Assembly: GCA_030643665.1 (NCBI GenBank)
Contig: DAOWKS010000023.1
Location: 1-9,156, forward strand
Length of the DNA: 9,156 nucleotides
From: a bacterium
Lineage (GTDB): Bacteria > Patescibacteriota > Minisyncoccia > Minisyncoccales > JAGMAB01
Direction: 5' to 3'
A program made the position numbers and the translations under genes. Of the stretch, positions 1 to 5,467 are shown one piece after another (positions within the stretch are counted from its first letter, which is position 1; each line of letters opens with the position of its first letter). Under the pieces are notes generated by a model. The model was not told the origin of the DNA and did no database searches. It saw only the letters and a program-made list of their open reading frames with translations.

Positions 1-15
1 CGGGGCTTTGCCCCG
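1..15. repeat. GC-rich hairpin at window edge
   Basis: CGGGGC and GCCCCG form a perfect 6-bp stem around a TTT loop, in otherwise AT-rich DNA. No T-run follows directly, so it is not a textbook intrinsic terminator on the + strand. It could be the end of an upstream transcription unit or the edge of a larger element cut by the window. All three forward frames reach stops within about the first 60 bases, so no upstream coding tail can be claimed. Confidence 0.4.
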
Positions 16-49
16 CCTGCCGAATTTCAGCGTTTAAGATTCTTCTTCT

Positions 50-77
50 TTGACTGATGGATTAAATTTGGTAAGAT
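50..77 (+). promoter_or_regulatory. Putative promoter of the alpha/beta hydrolase gene
   Basis: TTGACT (50-55) is followed after 16 nt by TAAGAT (72-77), with TG at 69-70 giving an extended -10 (TGGTAAGAT). The same extended -10 style recurs before the genes at 1126 and 5468, which supports it as a real signal in this genome. The predicted start lies near base 84-85, leaving a leader of about 28 nt. Confidence 0.5.
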
Positions 78-112
78 GATAGAGAAAGTTTGAAATAGTT
101 TAATTTAAGCAC

Positions 113-865
113 ATGGAAAAGCCAATCGTTTTCAAAAATAAAAGAGGAAAACAATTAGTTGGTGTTTTACATTTGCCAGAGAGAAAAAAACCGCCGGCAG
201 TGATAATTTGTCATGGTTTTCAGAACACAAAAACCGAACGGAAATACATAAAATTAGCCAGGGCTTTAAGAGAACAAGGAATTTTAGTTTTTAGATTTGA
301 TTTTGAAGGCTGCGGTGATTCTGAAGGACGACCAAGAGATATAACCGTAGAAAAAGAAATTTCAGATTTGAAAATAGCTCTAAAAACAGTGCTGGAAAAA
401 TGCGATGTTGATTCAGATAGAATAGGTTTTGTAGGCGGAAGTTTAGGCAGTGTGATAGTGAGTTTGTTTGCAGAGAAAGAAAAAAAAGCAAAAACACTGG
501 TGTTTTGGAGCCAGGCATTTGACCAGAAAAAACTTTTTGAAAATTGGTACAGTCAAGAAGACATTGAGAAAATAGAAAAAGAAACAGTAATTTACAAAGG
601 AGAGAAAGAGATTGGCAAAGATTACTACTCAGAAAATAGCAATAAAGATTATTCTATTATTCTTTCAAAACTAAATTTACCTATTTTGATTATTCATGGA
701 GAACAAGATGAAGATGTGCCAGTAGAATTTTCTAAGAGATTAGCGGAGAAATATAAAAATATTACTTTGGAAATTTTAGATAAGGCGAATCACAAATTCA
801 ACGATTTTCACAGCCAGCAAGAATTAATCAGAATTACAACTGAATGGTTTAAAAAATATTTATAA
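113..865 (+). CDS. Alpha/beta hydrolase (serine hydrolase, esterase/acylaminoacyl-peptidase-like)
   Basis: A 250-aa cytosolic protein with the complete layout of an alpha/beta hydrolase. The HG oxyanion motif is at residues 34-35 (ICHGF). The nucleophile elbow is GGSLG at 108-112, giving Ser110. The acid is probably Asp199 in the GEQDEDVP segment, and the base is His227 in NHKF. An RFDFEGCGDSEG stretch (61-72) matches the strand and loop typical of the family. Length is normal for a single-domain esterase. There is no signal peptide, so it should act in the cytoplasm; the substrate cannot be read from sequence. No Shine-Dalgarno sequence precedes the ATG, as for the other background genes. 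The catalytic assignment follows from family knowledge; a carboxylesterase, lipase-like or peptidase-like role are all possible. Confidence 0.88.
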   Translation: MEKPIVFKNKRGKQLVGVLHLPERKKPPAVIICHGFQNTKTERKYIKLARALREQGILVFRFDFEGCGDSEGRPRDITVEKEISDLKIALKTVLEKCDVDSDRIGFVGGSLGSVIVSLFAEKEKKAKTLVFWSQAFDQKKLFENWYSQEDIEKIEKETVIYKGEKEIGKDYYSENSNKDYSIILSKLNLPILIIHGEQDEDVPVEFSKRLAEKYKNITLEILDKANHKFNDFHSQQELIRITTEWFKKYL

Positions 866-898
866 ACCATTACATAAACCATTACAAAAACCATTACA
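843..898. repeat. Three 12-bp tandem repeats plus inverted repeat over a gene end
   Basis: TAAACCATTACA occurs at 863-874 and 875-886, and AAAACCATTACA at 887-898: three perfectly phased 12-bp units. The first unit contains the hydrolase stop codon. AATGGTTTA (843-851) is the exact inverted complement of TAAACCATT (863-871), so the gene end can fold into a 9-bp stem with an 11-nt loop. The array stops just before the TTGACA box of the small RNA at 905. It may be a protein-binding array for that promoter or simple slippage-generated sequence. Confidence 0.75.
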
Positions 899-904
899 AA
901 ATAC

Positions 905-932
905 TTGACAAAAGTTTTTAAAGAATTAATAT
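905..932 (+). promoter_or_regulatory. Putative promoter of the structured small RNA
   Basis: A consensus TTGACA box (905-910) is followed after 16 nt by TAATAT (927-932). Transcription would begin around 938-940, exactly where the strong closing stem of the downstream RNA begins (TGAGGGG at 940). The box sits 7 nt beyond the three 12-bp repeats. Confidence 0.6.
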
Positions 933-938
933 TTTTAA

Positions 939-1097
939 TTGAGGGGGGACGGGATTTTTCTCGTAGGACAAACAGTTTTTGATGCAGGAGGTCTAAAGCA
1001 GCTGCCTGGTTTATGTCCAACCAGACCTAGAAAAAAGCCAAGAGCAAAAAGAACTGTTCTCCCCTCATCAGAGAAGAGGTGATAAACCTCTTTTTTG
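939..1097 (+). ncRNA. Structured non-coding RNA of unrecognised class
   Basis: This is the only part of the 260-bp gap between genes that looks functional. The 5' end TGAGGGGGGA (940-949) pairs with TTCTCCCCTCA (1057/1058-1067) in a closing helix of about 10 bp. Inside it are a CGGGA/TCTCG hairpin (950-963), a stem from ACAG-TTTTTG (972-981) to CAAAAA...CTGT (1045-1057), and a hairpin CTGGTT/AACCAG (1006-1011/1019-1024). AGGTCT/AGACCT (989-994/1023-1028) is a competing pairing. GGACA (966-970) complements TGTCC (1014-1018) in a hairpin loop, a possible pseudoknot. It has its own promoter and terminator and no convincing ORF. The length of about 160 nt with a long closing helix is reminiscent of 6S RNA, but I cannot identify the class; a regulatory leader for the next gene is the alternative. 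Confidence 0.6.
1074..1096 (+). terminator. Rho-independent terminator of the small RNA
   Basis: AAGAGGT (1074-1080) and ACCTCTT (1086-1092) form a perfect 7-bp stem with a GATAA loop (1081-1085), running straight into a T-run that ends at 1096. It follows the closing helix of the RNA by only a few bases and lies 29 nt before the next start codon. Confidence 0.8.
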
Positions 1098-1110
1098 ATT
1101 TGGAAAAATG

Positions 1111-1119
1111 TGCTAAGAT
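1111..1119 (+). promoter_or_regulatory. Extended -10 giving a probably leaderless transcript
   Basis: TGCTAAGAT, with TG at 1111-1112 and the hexamer TAAGAT at 1114-1119, ends 6 nt before the ATG at 1126. Transcription would start at or next to the A of the start codon, so the mRNA for the LOG-like gene should be leaderless. This agrees with the absence of any Shine-Dalgarno sequence. No good -35 is visible; an extended -10 often compensates. Confidence 0.55.
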
Positions 1120-1125
1120 ACAAGT

Positions 1126-1686
1126 ATGAGATACAAAATTGCTGTTTCCGGAGCTGCTGAAATAAATGTTTGCTCAAAAAACGCCAAGAAGCTGGCAAAA
1201 GAAGTAGGCCAAGAAATTGCCAAACAAGGATGTATTTTAGTAACCGGAGCTACTACAGGCATACCTTATTTTTCCGTGCAAGGATTAGAAGAAGCAGGCG
1301 GGGTTAGTGTTGGTTTTTCACCGGCTGCTTCTGAAATAGCGCATAGAAAAAAATATCGCCTTCCAAGGATTTCTGATATTATTATTCATACCGGCTTTGG
1401 TTACGCGGGCAGAAACCTTTTAATGACCAGAGCGGCAGACGGAGTGATTATTATTTGCGGCAGAATGGGAACCTTAAATGAATTTACCATTGCTTTTGAA
1501 GACGAGAAACCGATTGCCGTTTTAATCGGTTCTGGAGGAACGGCTGATAAAATAAAAACGATTGTTGCAGGTCCTCACAGAGGAAAGCAAAAAATTATTT
1601 ATGAAAAAGAACCAAAAAAATTAGTGGAAAAATTAATAAAATTAATCAAAAAAGAAAAATTAAAGGTCGGAGAATCAGGGAAATAA
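1126..1686 (+). CDS. LOG/SLOG-family nucleotide-binding protein (TIGR00725-like)
   Basis: A 186-aa Rossmann-like protein resembling the LOG (lysine decarboxylase-like/SLOG) superfamily. The N-terminal strand and loop (IAVSGAAEIN, residues 5-14) are followed by LVTGATTGIPYFSVQGLEEAG (38-58), the typical glycine-rich turn. R97 in GRNLLMTRAAD precedes CGRMGTLNEF (111-120), a variant of the family signature PGGxGTxxE; the first two motif residues are Cys-Gly instead of Pro-Gly, while GT and the Glu (119) are kept. Known relatives bind or cleave nucleotides, some being cytokinin-activating phosphoribohydrolases, and others act as ligand sensors, so the exact role is open. The altered PGG may mean ligand binding without the usual catalysis. 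The C-terminus is lysine-rich. The start is supported by a -10 box 6 nt upstream. Confidence 0.75.
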   Translation: MRYKIAVSGAAEINVCSKNAKKLAKEVGQEIAKQGCILVTGATTGIPYFSVQGLEEAGGVSVGFSPAASEIAHRKKYRLPRISDIIIHTGFGYAGRNLLMTRAADGVIIICGRMGTLNEFTIAFEDEKPIAVLIGSGGTADKIKTIVAGPHRGKQKIIYEKEPKKLVEKLIKLIKKEKLKVGESGK

Positions 1687-1700
1687 TCAAAACATTTAAA

Positions 1701-1967
1701 ATGCCGGAACAAACTTTTGAGGAAGGGAAGTTAATAGGAAAAATCTCCCATTATTTTAATAATATTAAAGTGGCTGTTGTTGAACTTTCTGCTCCTTTAA
1801 AGAAAGGCGATACTATCCGGATTGCCGGAGGCGAAACAGATTTTAACCAGACAATTGCGTCAATGGAAGTTGAACATCAAAAACTGGAAAAAGCCAAGAA
1901 AGGAGAATCTGTTGGTTTGAAAGTAAAAGAAAAAGTTAGAGAGGGATACAAAGTCTACAAGTTGTAA
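1701..1967 (+). CDS. Small EF-Tu domain-2-like (translation-factor-like) beta-barrel protein
   Basis: An 88-aa protein that is essentially one beta-barrel domain of the EF-Tu/IF2 domain 2 type. The strand pattern GKISHYFNNIKVAVVELSAPLKKGDTIRIAG (residues 13-43), with an L-x-x-GD-x-I turn, is followed by a short Q-x-x-I-x-SMEV strand (50-57) and KKGESVGLKVKEKVREGYKVYKL at the end. Such stand-alone domains are annotated as translation elongation factor-like proteins in CPR bacteria and archaea; a similar module occurs at the C-terminus of U32 peptidases. No GTPase domain is present, so it is not a translation factor itself. It lies 14 nt after the LOG-like gene and 13 nt before the permease, so co-transcription is likely. 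Its function is not established. Confidence 0.7.
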   Translation: MPEQTFEEGKLIGKISHYFNNIKVAVVELSAPLKKGDTIRIAGGETDFNQTIASMEVEHQKLEKAKKGESVGLKVKEKVREGYKVYKL

Positions 1968-1980
1968 TAATGACGCCAAA

Positions 1981-3129
1981 ATGGCGACATATTTAATGAA
2001 GGATAAGTTTCTTTTATCCATATCTGTTTTAATTGGGACAATGGTCGGCGCGGGAATTTTCGGGCTTCCTTATGTAATAACCAAAAGCGGAGTAATTCCC
2101 GGCCTTTTTTATTTTTTAATTTTAGGAGGGGCTATAGTTTTAGTTCATTTATTTTTGGGAGAAATTGTCTTACGAACAAAAGAAAAACAGCGTTTGCCAG
2201 GTTTTGCCGGAAGATATTTAGGTGAAAAAGGGAAAATTTTAATTACTATTTCAACTGTTTTAGGAATAGTTGGCGCATTATTAGCTTACATTATTATTAG
2301 CGGAGATTTTTTAAACATTATTTTTGGTTTTGATGGAATTTATTTTAATTTGCTTTTTTGGTTTATTCTGACTTATTTTATTTTCAGAGGAATAAAATCA
2401 ATTGCTCCGACAGAGTTTTTTTTAAATATTGGTTTCTTTTTTGTAATCTTTCTTATTTTTTGTTTTGCTTTACCGAAAATTGACCTGCAAAATTTTAATC
2501 TGATTAATTTAGAACATATCTTTTTACCTTACGGCGTTATTTTGTTTTCCTTAATTGGCTTGCCGGCTGTTCCAATAATTGGAGAAATTTTAAAGACAAA
2601 AACAGAAAAAAAGAAACTAAAGAAAATAATTATTTTTTCAATATCTATTGTTATTATTTTATATTTTCTTTTTTCAATAGCGGTTATTGGTGTGAGCGGA
2701 CAGCATACCTCTTCAGACGCATTACAAGGATTAATTCCTTTTTTAGGAGAAAAAATTATAATTTTAGGGGCTGTTTTTGGAATTTTGGCGGCGGCTACTT
2801 CTTTTTTGATTTTAGGAAATTATTTGAAAAACACTCTTTTTTATGATTACAAAATTCCCCGTTATATTTCAGCTGCTATTGCTTGCGGACTGCCATTGGC
2901 TTTATTTTTAATCGGGTTCCGGGAATTTATCAGCGTGATAGGTTTTGTCGGGACAATAATAGGCGTTATAGAAGGAGCAGCGATTATTTTGATTTTCAAA
3001 AAAGTTAAACAATTAGGCAATAGAGCGCCGGAATATAGTTTAAAAATCCCTTCAATTTTGCTATACTTTTTAATAAGCATATTCATTTTAGGCGCAATTT
3101 CCCAAATTTTTTATTTTTCAAACCTATGA
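1981..3129 (+). CDS. Aromatic amino acid permease-like transporter (AAAP/Trp-Tyr permease type)
   Basis: A 382-aa integral membrane protein with about 11 hydrophobic segments, near residues 11-31, 38-60, 86-107, 121-136, 145-164, 181-201, 215-238, 257-281, 294-312, 316-339 and 358-379. The first segment carries GTMVGAGIFGLPY (19-31), the unwound-helix signature of APC-superfamily amino acid transporters, and is closest to the tryptophan/tyrosine permease and AAAP group. It probably imports an amino acid by proton or sodium symport; specificity cannot be read. Uptake of amino acids fits an organism with limited biosynthesis. The start at 1981 has no ribosome-binding site, and an in-frame ATG at 1996 (MKDKFLL) is an equally plausible start. 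The stop overlaps the next gene by ATGA, indicating an operon. Confidence 0.85.
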   Translation: MATYLMKDKFLLSISVLIGTMVGAGIFGLPYVITKSGVIPGLFYFLILGGAIVLVHLFLGEIVLRTKEKQRLPGFAGRYLGEKGKILITISTVLGIVGALLAYIIISGDFLNIIFGFDGIYFNLLFWFILTYFIFRGIKSIAPTEFFLNIGFFFVIFLIFCFALPKIDLQNFNLINLEHIFLPYGVILFSLIGLPAVPIIGEILKTKTEKKKLKKIIIFSISIVIILYFLFSIAVIGVSGQHTSSDALQGLIPFLGEKIIILGAVFGILAAATSFLILGNYLKNTLFYDYKIPRYISAAIACGLPLALFLIGFREFISVIGFVGTIIGVIEGAAIILIFKKVKQLGNRAPEYSLKIPSILLYFLISIFILGAISQIFYFSNL

Positions 3130-4394
3130 AATTTATAGCGGATTTCCATATTCATTCAAAATATTCCAGGGCAACCAGCCCTAAAACGGATTTGGAAAAT
3201 CTGGATAAGTGGGCGAAAATCAAAGGAATTGATGTTTTAGGCACAGGAGATTTCACACATCCGGAATGGTTTCAGGAATTAAAAGAAAAACTGGAACCAA
3301 CAGAATCCGGACTTTTTAAGCTGAAAAATTCTGATTCTAAAACAAGATTTGTTTTAACAAGTGAAATTAGCTGTATTTATTCTAAAGGAGGCAGGGTGCG
3401 GAAAATTCATATTGTAGTTTTCGCGCCTTCTTTGGAAATTGTTGAAAAAATCAATACTCAATTGGCTTGGATAGGAAATTTGAAAGCTGACGGCCGGCCG
3501 ATTTTGGGCTTGGACGCCAAAGAACTGGCAAAAATTGTTTTGAATATTTCTCAAGATTGCTTTATTGTTCCTGCTCACGTGATGACGCCCTGGTTTGGCA
3601 TTTTTGGTTCAAAATCCGGGTTTGATTCTATTGAGGAGTGTTTTGAGGATTATTCAAAATATATCTATGCTTTAGAAACCGGGCTTTCCGCGGATCCTGA
3701 AATGCTTTGGCGAATACCTGATGGCAGAAAATTAACCTTAATTTCAAACAGTGATGCGCATAGTCCCGCTAAGCTGGGCAGAGAAGCAAATGTTTTTGAA
3801 GGTGAAAAATTAAATTATAATTCAATGGTTCAGGCAATAAAAGATGGCGGAAACCCGACTTCTTCAAATTTACTGAAACTGATTTATACAATAGAATTTT
3901 TTCCGCAAGAAGGAAAATATCATTATGACGGCCATCGGGATTGCGAGATTTCTCTTTCGCCGCAAGAAACAAAAAAATATAACGGAATTTGCCCCAGATG
4001 CGGCAGACCTTTAACAGTCGGAGTATTAAATAGAATAGAAAAATTAGCAGACAAAGAAAAAGGTTTTAAGCCGGAAAAAGCAGTTCCATTCAAAAGTTTG
4101 GTGCCTTTGCCTGAAATTATTGCTGATGTTTTAGGAGTGGGTTTCGGGACAAAGCAGGTTGAAAAAGAATATGAAAATCTAATTGAAAAATTTGGAAATG
4201 AATTCAAAATTTTACTTGATGTTTCTCAACAGGATTTGGAAACCGCGACTTTATCCGAGGTTGCCGAAGGAATTATAAAAGTAAGGCAAGGAAAAGTTAA
4301 TATTGAACCCGGTTATGACGGGGTTTTTGGAAAAATCAGAATTTTTTCCAAAAACGAACAAAAAACTTTATCAAAGCAAAATACTCTATTCTGA
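3126..4394 (+). CDS. Endonuclease Q-like PHP-domain DNA repair nuclease
   Basis: A 422-aa protein with the architecture of EndoQ, which nicks DNA 5' of deaminated bases (uracil, hypoxanthine, xanthine) and abasic sites. The PHP metal-binding set is visible: H8 and H10 (DFHIHSKYS), D42 and H45 (GDFTHPEW), E80, H95, H151 (PAHVMTPWF), D210 and H212 (SNSDAHSP). A zinc-finger-like segment follows: YHYDGHRDC with C273, then CPRCG with C289 and C292. The remaining C-terminus (about 320-408) has helix-hairpin-like sequence (LPEIIADVLGVGFGTKQV). All expected metal ligands seem intact, so it should be active. It overlaps the permease by 4 bp and is followed after 2 nt by the next gene. EndoQ is best known from Thermococcales archaea and scattered bacteria. 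The family call is from recognised motifs; activity is inferred. Confidence 0.85.
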   Translation: MKFIADFHIHSKYSRATSPKTDLENLDKWAKIKGIDVLGTGDFTHPEWFQELKEKLEPTESGLFKLKNSDSKTRFVLTSEISCIYSKGGRVRKIHIVVFAPSLEIVEKINTQLAWIGNLKADGRPILGLDAKELAKIVLNISQDCFIVPAHVMTPWFGIFGSKSGFDSIEECFEDYSKYIYALETGLSADPEMLWRIPDGRKLTLISNSDAHSPAKLGREANVFEGEKLNYNSMVQAIKDGGNPTSSNLLKLIYTIEFFPQEGKYHYDGHRDCEISLSPQETKKYNGICPRCGRPLTVGVLNRIEKLADKEKGFKPEKAVPFKSLVPLPEIIADVLGVGFGTKQVEKEYENLIEKFGNEFKILLDVSQQDLETATLSEVAEGIIKVRQGKVNIEPGYDGVFGKIRIFSKNEQKTLSKQNTLF

Positions 4395-4396
4395 TT

Positions 4397-5290
4397 ATGA
4401 CTATTGGTATTCCGCGAGCGTTAATTTATTGGAAAAGGCCCGGTTTCTGGGAAAGTTTTTTTGAGAATTTAGGATGTAAGGTTTTATTATCTCCGAAAAC
4501 GAATAAAGAAATTGTGGAAAAAGGAGTGAAAGCAGCTGACCCGGAAACCTGTTTTTCATTCAAGGTTTTCTGGGGGCATTTATTATGGCTGGATGAAAAA
4601 TGCGACTTTGTTTTTGTTCCTTGTTTAAAAACTAATAAAGAAAAATTAGAATACTGTCCCAAATTTTTTGGCCTGCCGGATTTGGCAAAAATTTTGGTTA
4701 AAACACCAATTTTAACCGAAGTTTTTGACGCAAGAAAAGAAAAATTTGAAAAAACTCTTAAAAAAATAGGAAAAAAATTAAACAAGAGCCAGACAAAAAT
4801 ACAAGAAGCAATAAAAATTGCCTTATTTAAAGAAAAAGAAAAAAAAGAAAAGCAAAAAAAAGATTTTTTGGAAAAGATTGAATCAACTAAGCCAAAAATT
4901 GTTTTGGTTTCTCATCAATATAATTTATATGATGATTATGTTAATTTAAGGACTAAAGAAAAATTGGAAAAATTAGGAGCGGAAGTAATATTTATTGACG
5001 AAGTTCCAATAGGCGAAGCCCGAAATGAAATATATCCGAAGTTTCACTGGGAGTTTGCTAAAGAAATAATGGAGAAAATTCAAGCAATTTTAAATTATCC
5101 CGCAGTTTGCGGGATTGCCGGCGCTATTGAAATTTCTTCTTTTCAGTGCGGTTGCGACGCGGTGCTTAAAGAATTTGTGGAAAAAGCGTTCAAAAATTCC
5201 AAAATTCCCTTTTTGTATTTAATAATTGATGAGCAGACCGGCGAAGCCGGCTTACAGACCAGATTAGAGGCGTTTATGGACACGTTATAG
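4397..5290 (+). CDS. Acyl-CoA dehydratase activase-related protein (DUF2229/2-hydroxyglutaryl-CoA dehydratase D-component-like)
   Basis: A 297-aa cytosolic protein. The N-terminus MTIGIPRALIYWKRPGFWES with DPETCFSFKVFWGH (48-61) is characteristic of the DUF2229/CoA-activase-associated family. Cysteines at 52, 76 and 87, then 238, 251 and 253 (FQCGCDAV, 249-256), are spaced like the Fe-S or substrate cysteines of the 2-hydroxyacyl-CoA dehydratase superfamily. IDEQTGEAGLQTRLEAF (277-293) matches the family's conserved C-terminal segment. A lysine-rich linker spans about 112-165. The family is linked to ATP-driven electron transfer in dehydratase activation, but stand-alone copies in CPR genomes have no proven substrate. 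No ATPase (activase) domain is in this protein. A second protein of the same superfamily seems to begin at 9111, so the two may originally have been neighbours. Confidence 0.78.
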   Translation: MTIGIPRALIYWKRPGFWESFFENLGCKVLLSPKTNKEIVEKGVKAADPETCFSFKVFWGHLLWLDEKCDFVFVPCLKTNKEKLEYCPKFFGLPDLAKILVKTPILTEVFDARKEKFEKTLKKIGKKLNKSQTKIQEAIKIALFKEKEKKEKQKKDFLEKIESTKPKIVLVSHQYNLYDDYVNLRTKEKLEKLGAEVIFIDEVPIGEARNEIYPKFHWEFAKEIMEKIQAILNYPAVCGIAGAIEISSFQCGCDAVLKEFVEKAFKNSKIPFLYLIIDEQTGEAGLQTRLEAFMDTL

Positions 5291-5303
5291 ATATATTAAT
5301 AAT

Positions 5304-5343
5304 ATTTGTCAATATTGACAAATTTACAAAACTCTGCTAAAGT
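5304..5343 (+). promoter_or_regulatory. Main cassette promoter with 20-bp palindrome over the -35
   Basis: TTGACA (5315-5320), a 17-nt spacer, then TAAAGT (5338-5343) with TG at 5335-5336 (extended -10) make a strong sigma-70-type promoter. A perfect palindrome, ATTTGTCAAT/ATTGACAAAT (5304-5323), covers the -35, exactly where a dimeric repressor would block polymerase. The predicted start is about 5350, leaving a leader of roughly 118 nt before the GTG at 5468. Confidence 0.65.
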
Positions 5344-5370
5344 TCTTTTTAGAAAATAGCAAAGTTCTTT
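5339..5370. promoter_or_regulatory. Paired AAAGTTCTTT boxes, possible operator
   Basis: The sequence AAAGTTCTTT occurs at 5339-5348, overlapping the -10, and again at 5361-5370, just after the predicted start. Each is itself an inverted repeat (AAAG-nn-CTTT), and they are 22 bp apart, about two helical turns on the same DNA face. This spacing suits cooperative binding by a regulator. No candidate regulator gene is in the window. Confidence 0.45.
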
Positions 5371-5386
5371 AAAAATTTAATAAAGG

Positions 5387-5439
5387 TCCTGCAGTGCTGA
5401 GTGGCTGAAAATCATTTGTAACCACTCAGCACTGCAGGA
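5387..5439. repeat. Perfect 18-bp hairpin in the cassette leader
   Basis: Bases 5387-5404 are the exact reverse complement of 5422-5439 (outer ends TCCTGCAG and CTGCAGGA), with a 17-nt loop (5405-5421). It lies in the 5' leader and ends 15 nt before the GGAGG of the first cassette gene. No U-run follows, so it is not an intrinsic terminator. It could stabilise the mRNA 5' end, bind a protein, or be a remnant of a small mobile element. It is also much more GC-rich than its surroundings. Confidence 0.85.
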
Positions 5440-5467
5440 GCAGTGTTGAAAATAGGAGGCGATAGAA

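Noticed and set aside
984..1006. AGGTC...AGCAGC resembling the SRP (4.5S) RNA core
   Set aside because: The GGAA tetraloop and the asymmetric loop spacing of SRP helix 8 are missing, so the likeness is superficial.
808..1020. Reverse-strand frame with a repetitive VMVYVMVY peptide
   Set aside because: The repeat peptide is just the 12-bp DNA repeat read backwards; it crosses the small RNA region and has no family resemblance.
4426..4785. 119-codon reverse-strand reading frame
   Set aside because: Antisense to a recognised activase-related gene, with no start signal; the AT-rich template explains its Phe/Ser/Lys-rich composition.
5387..5439. Hairpin as a terminator or tRNA
   Set aside because: No U-run follows, and the 18-bp straight stem cannot form a cloverleaf.
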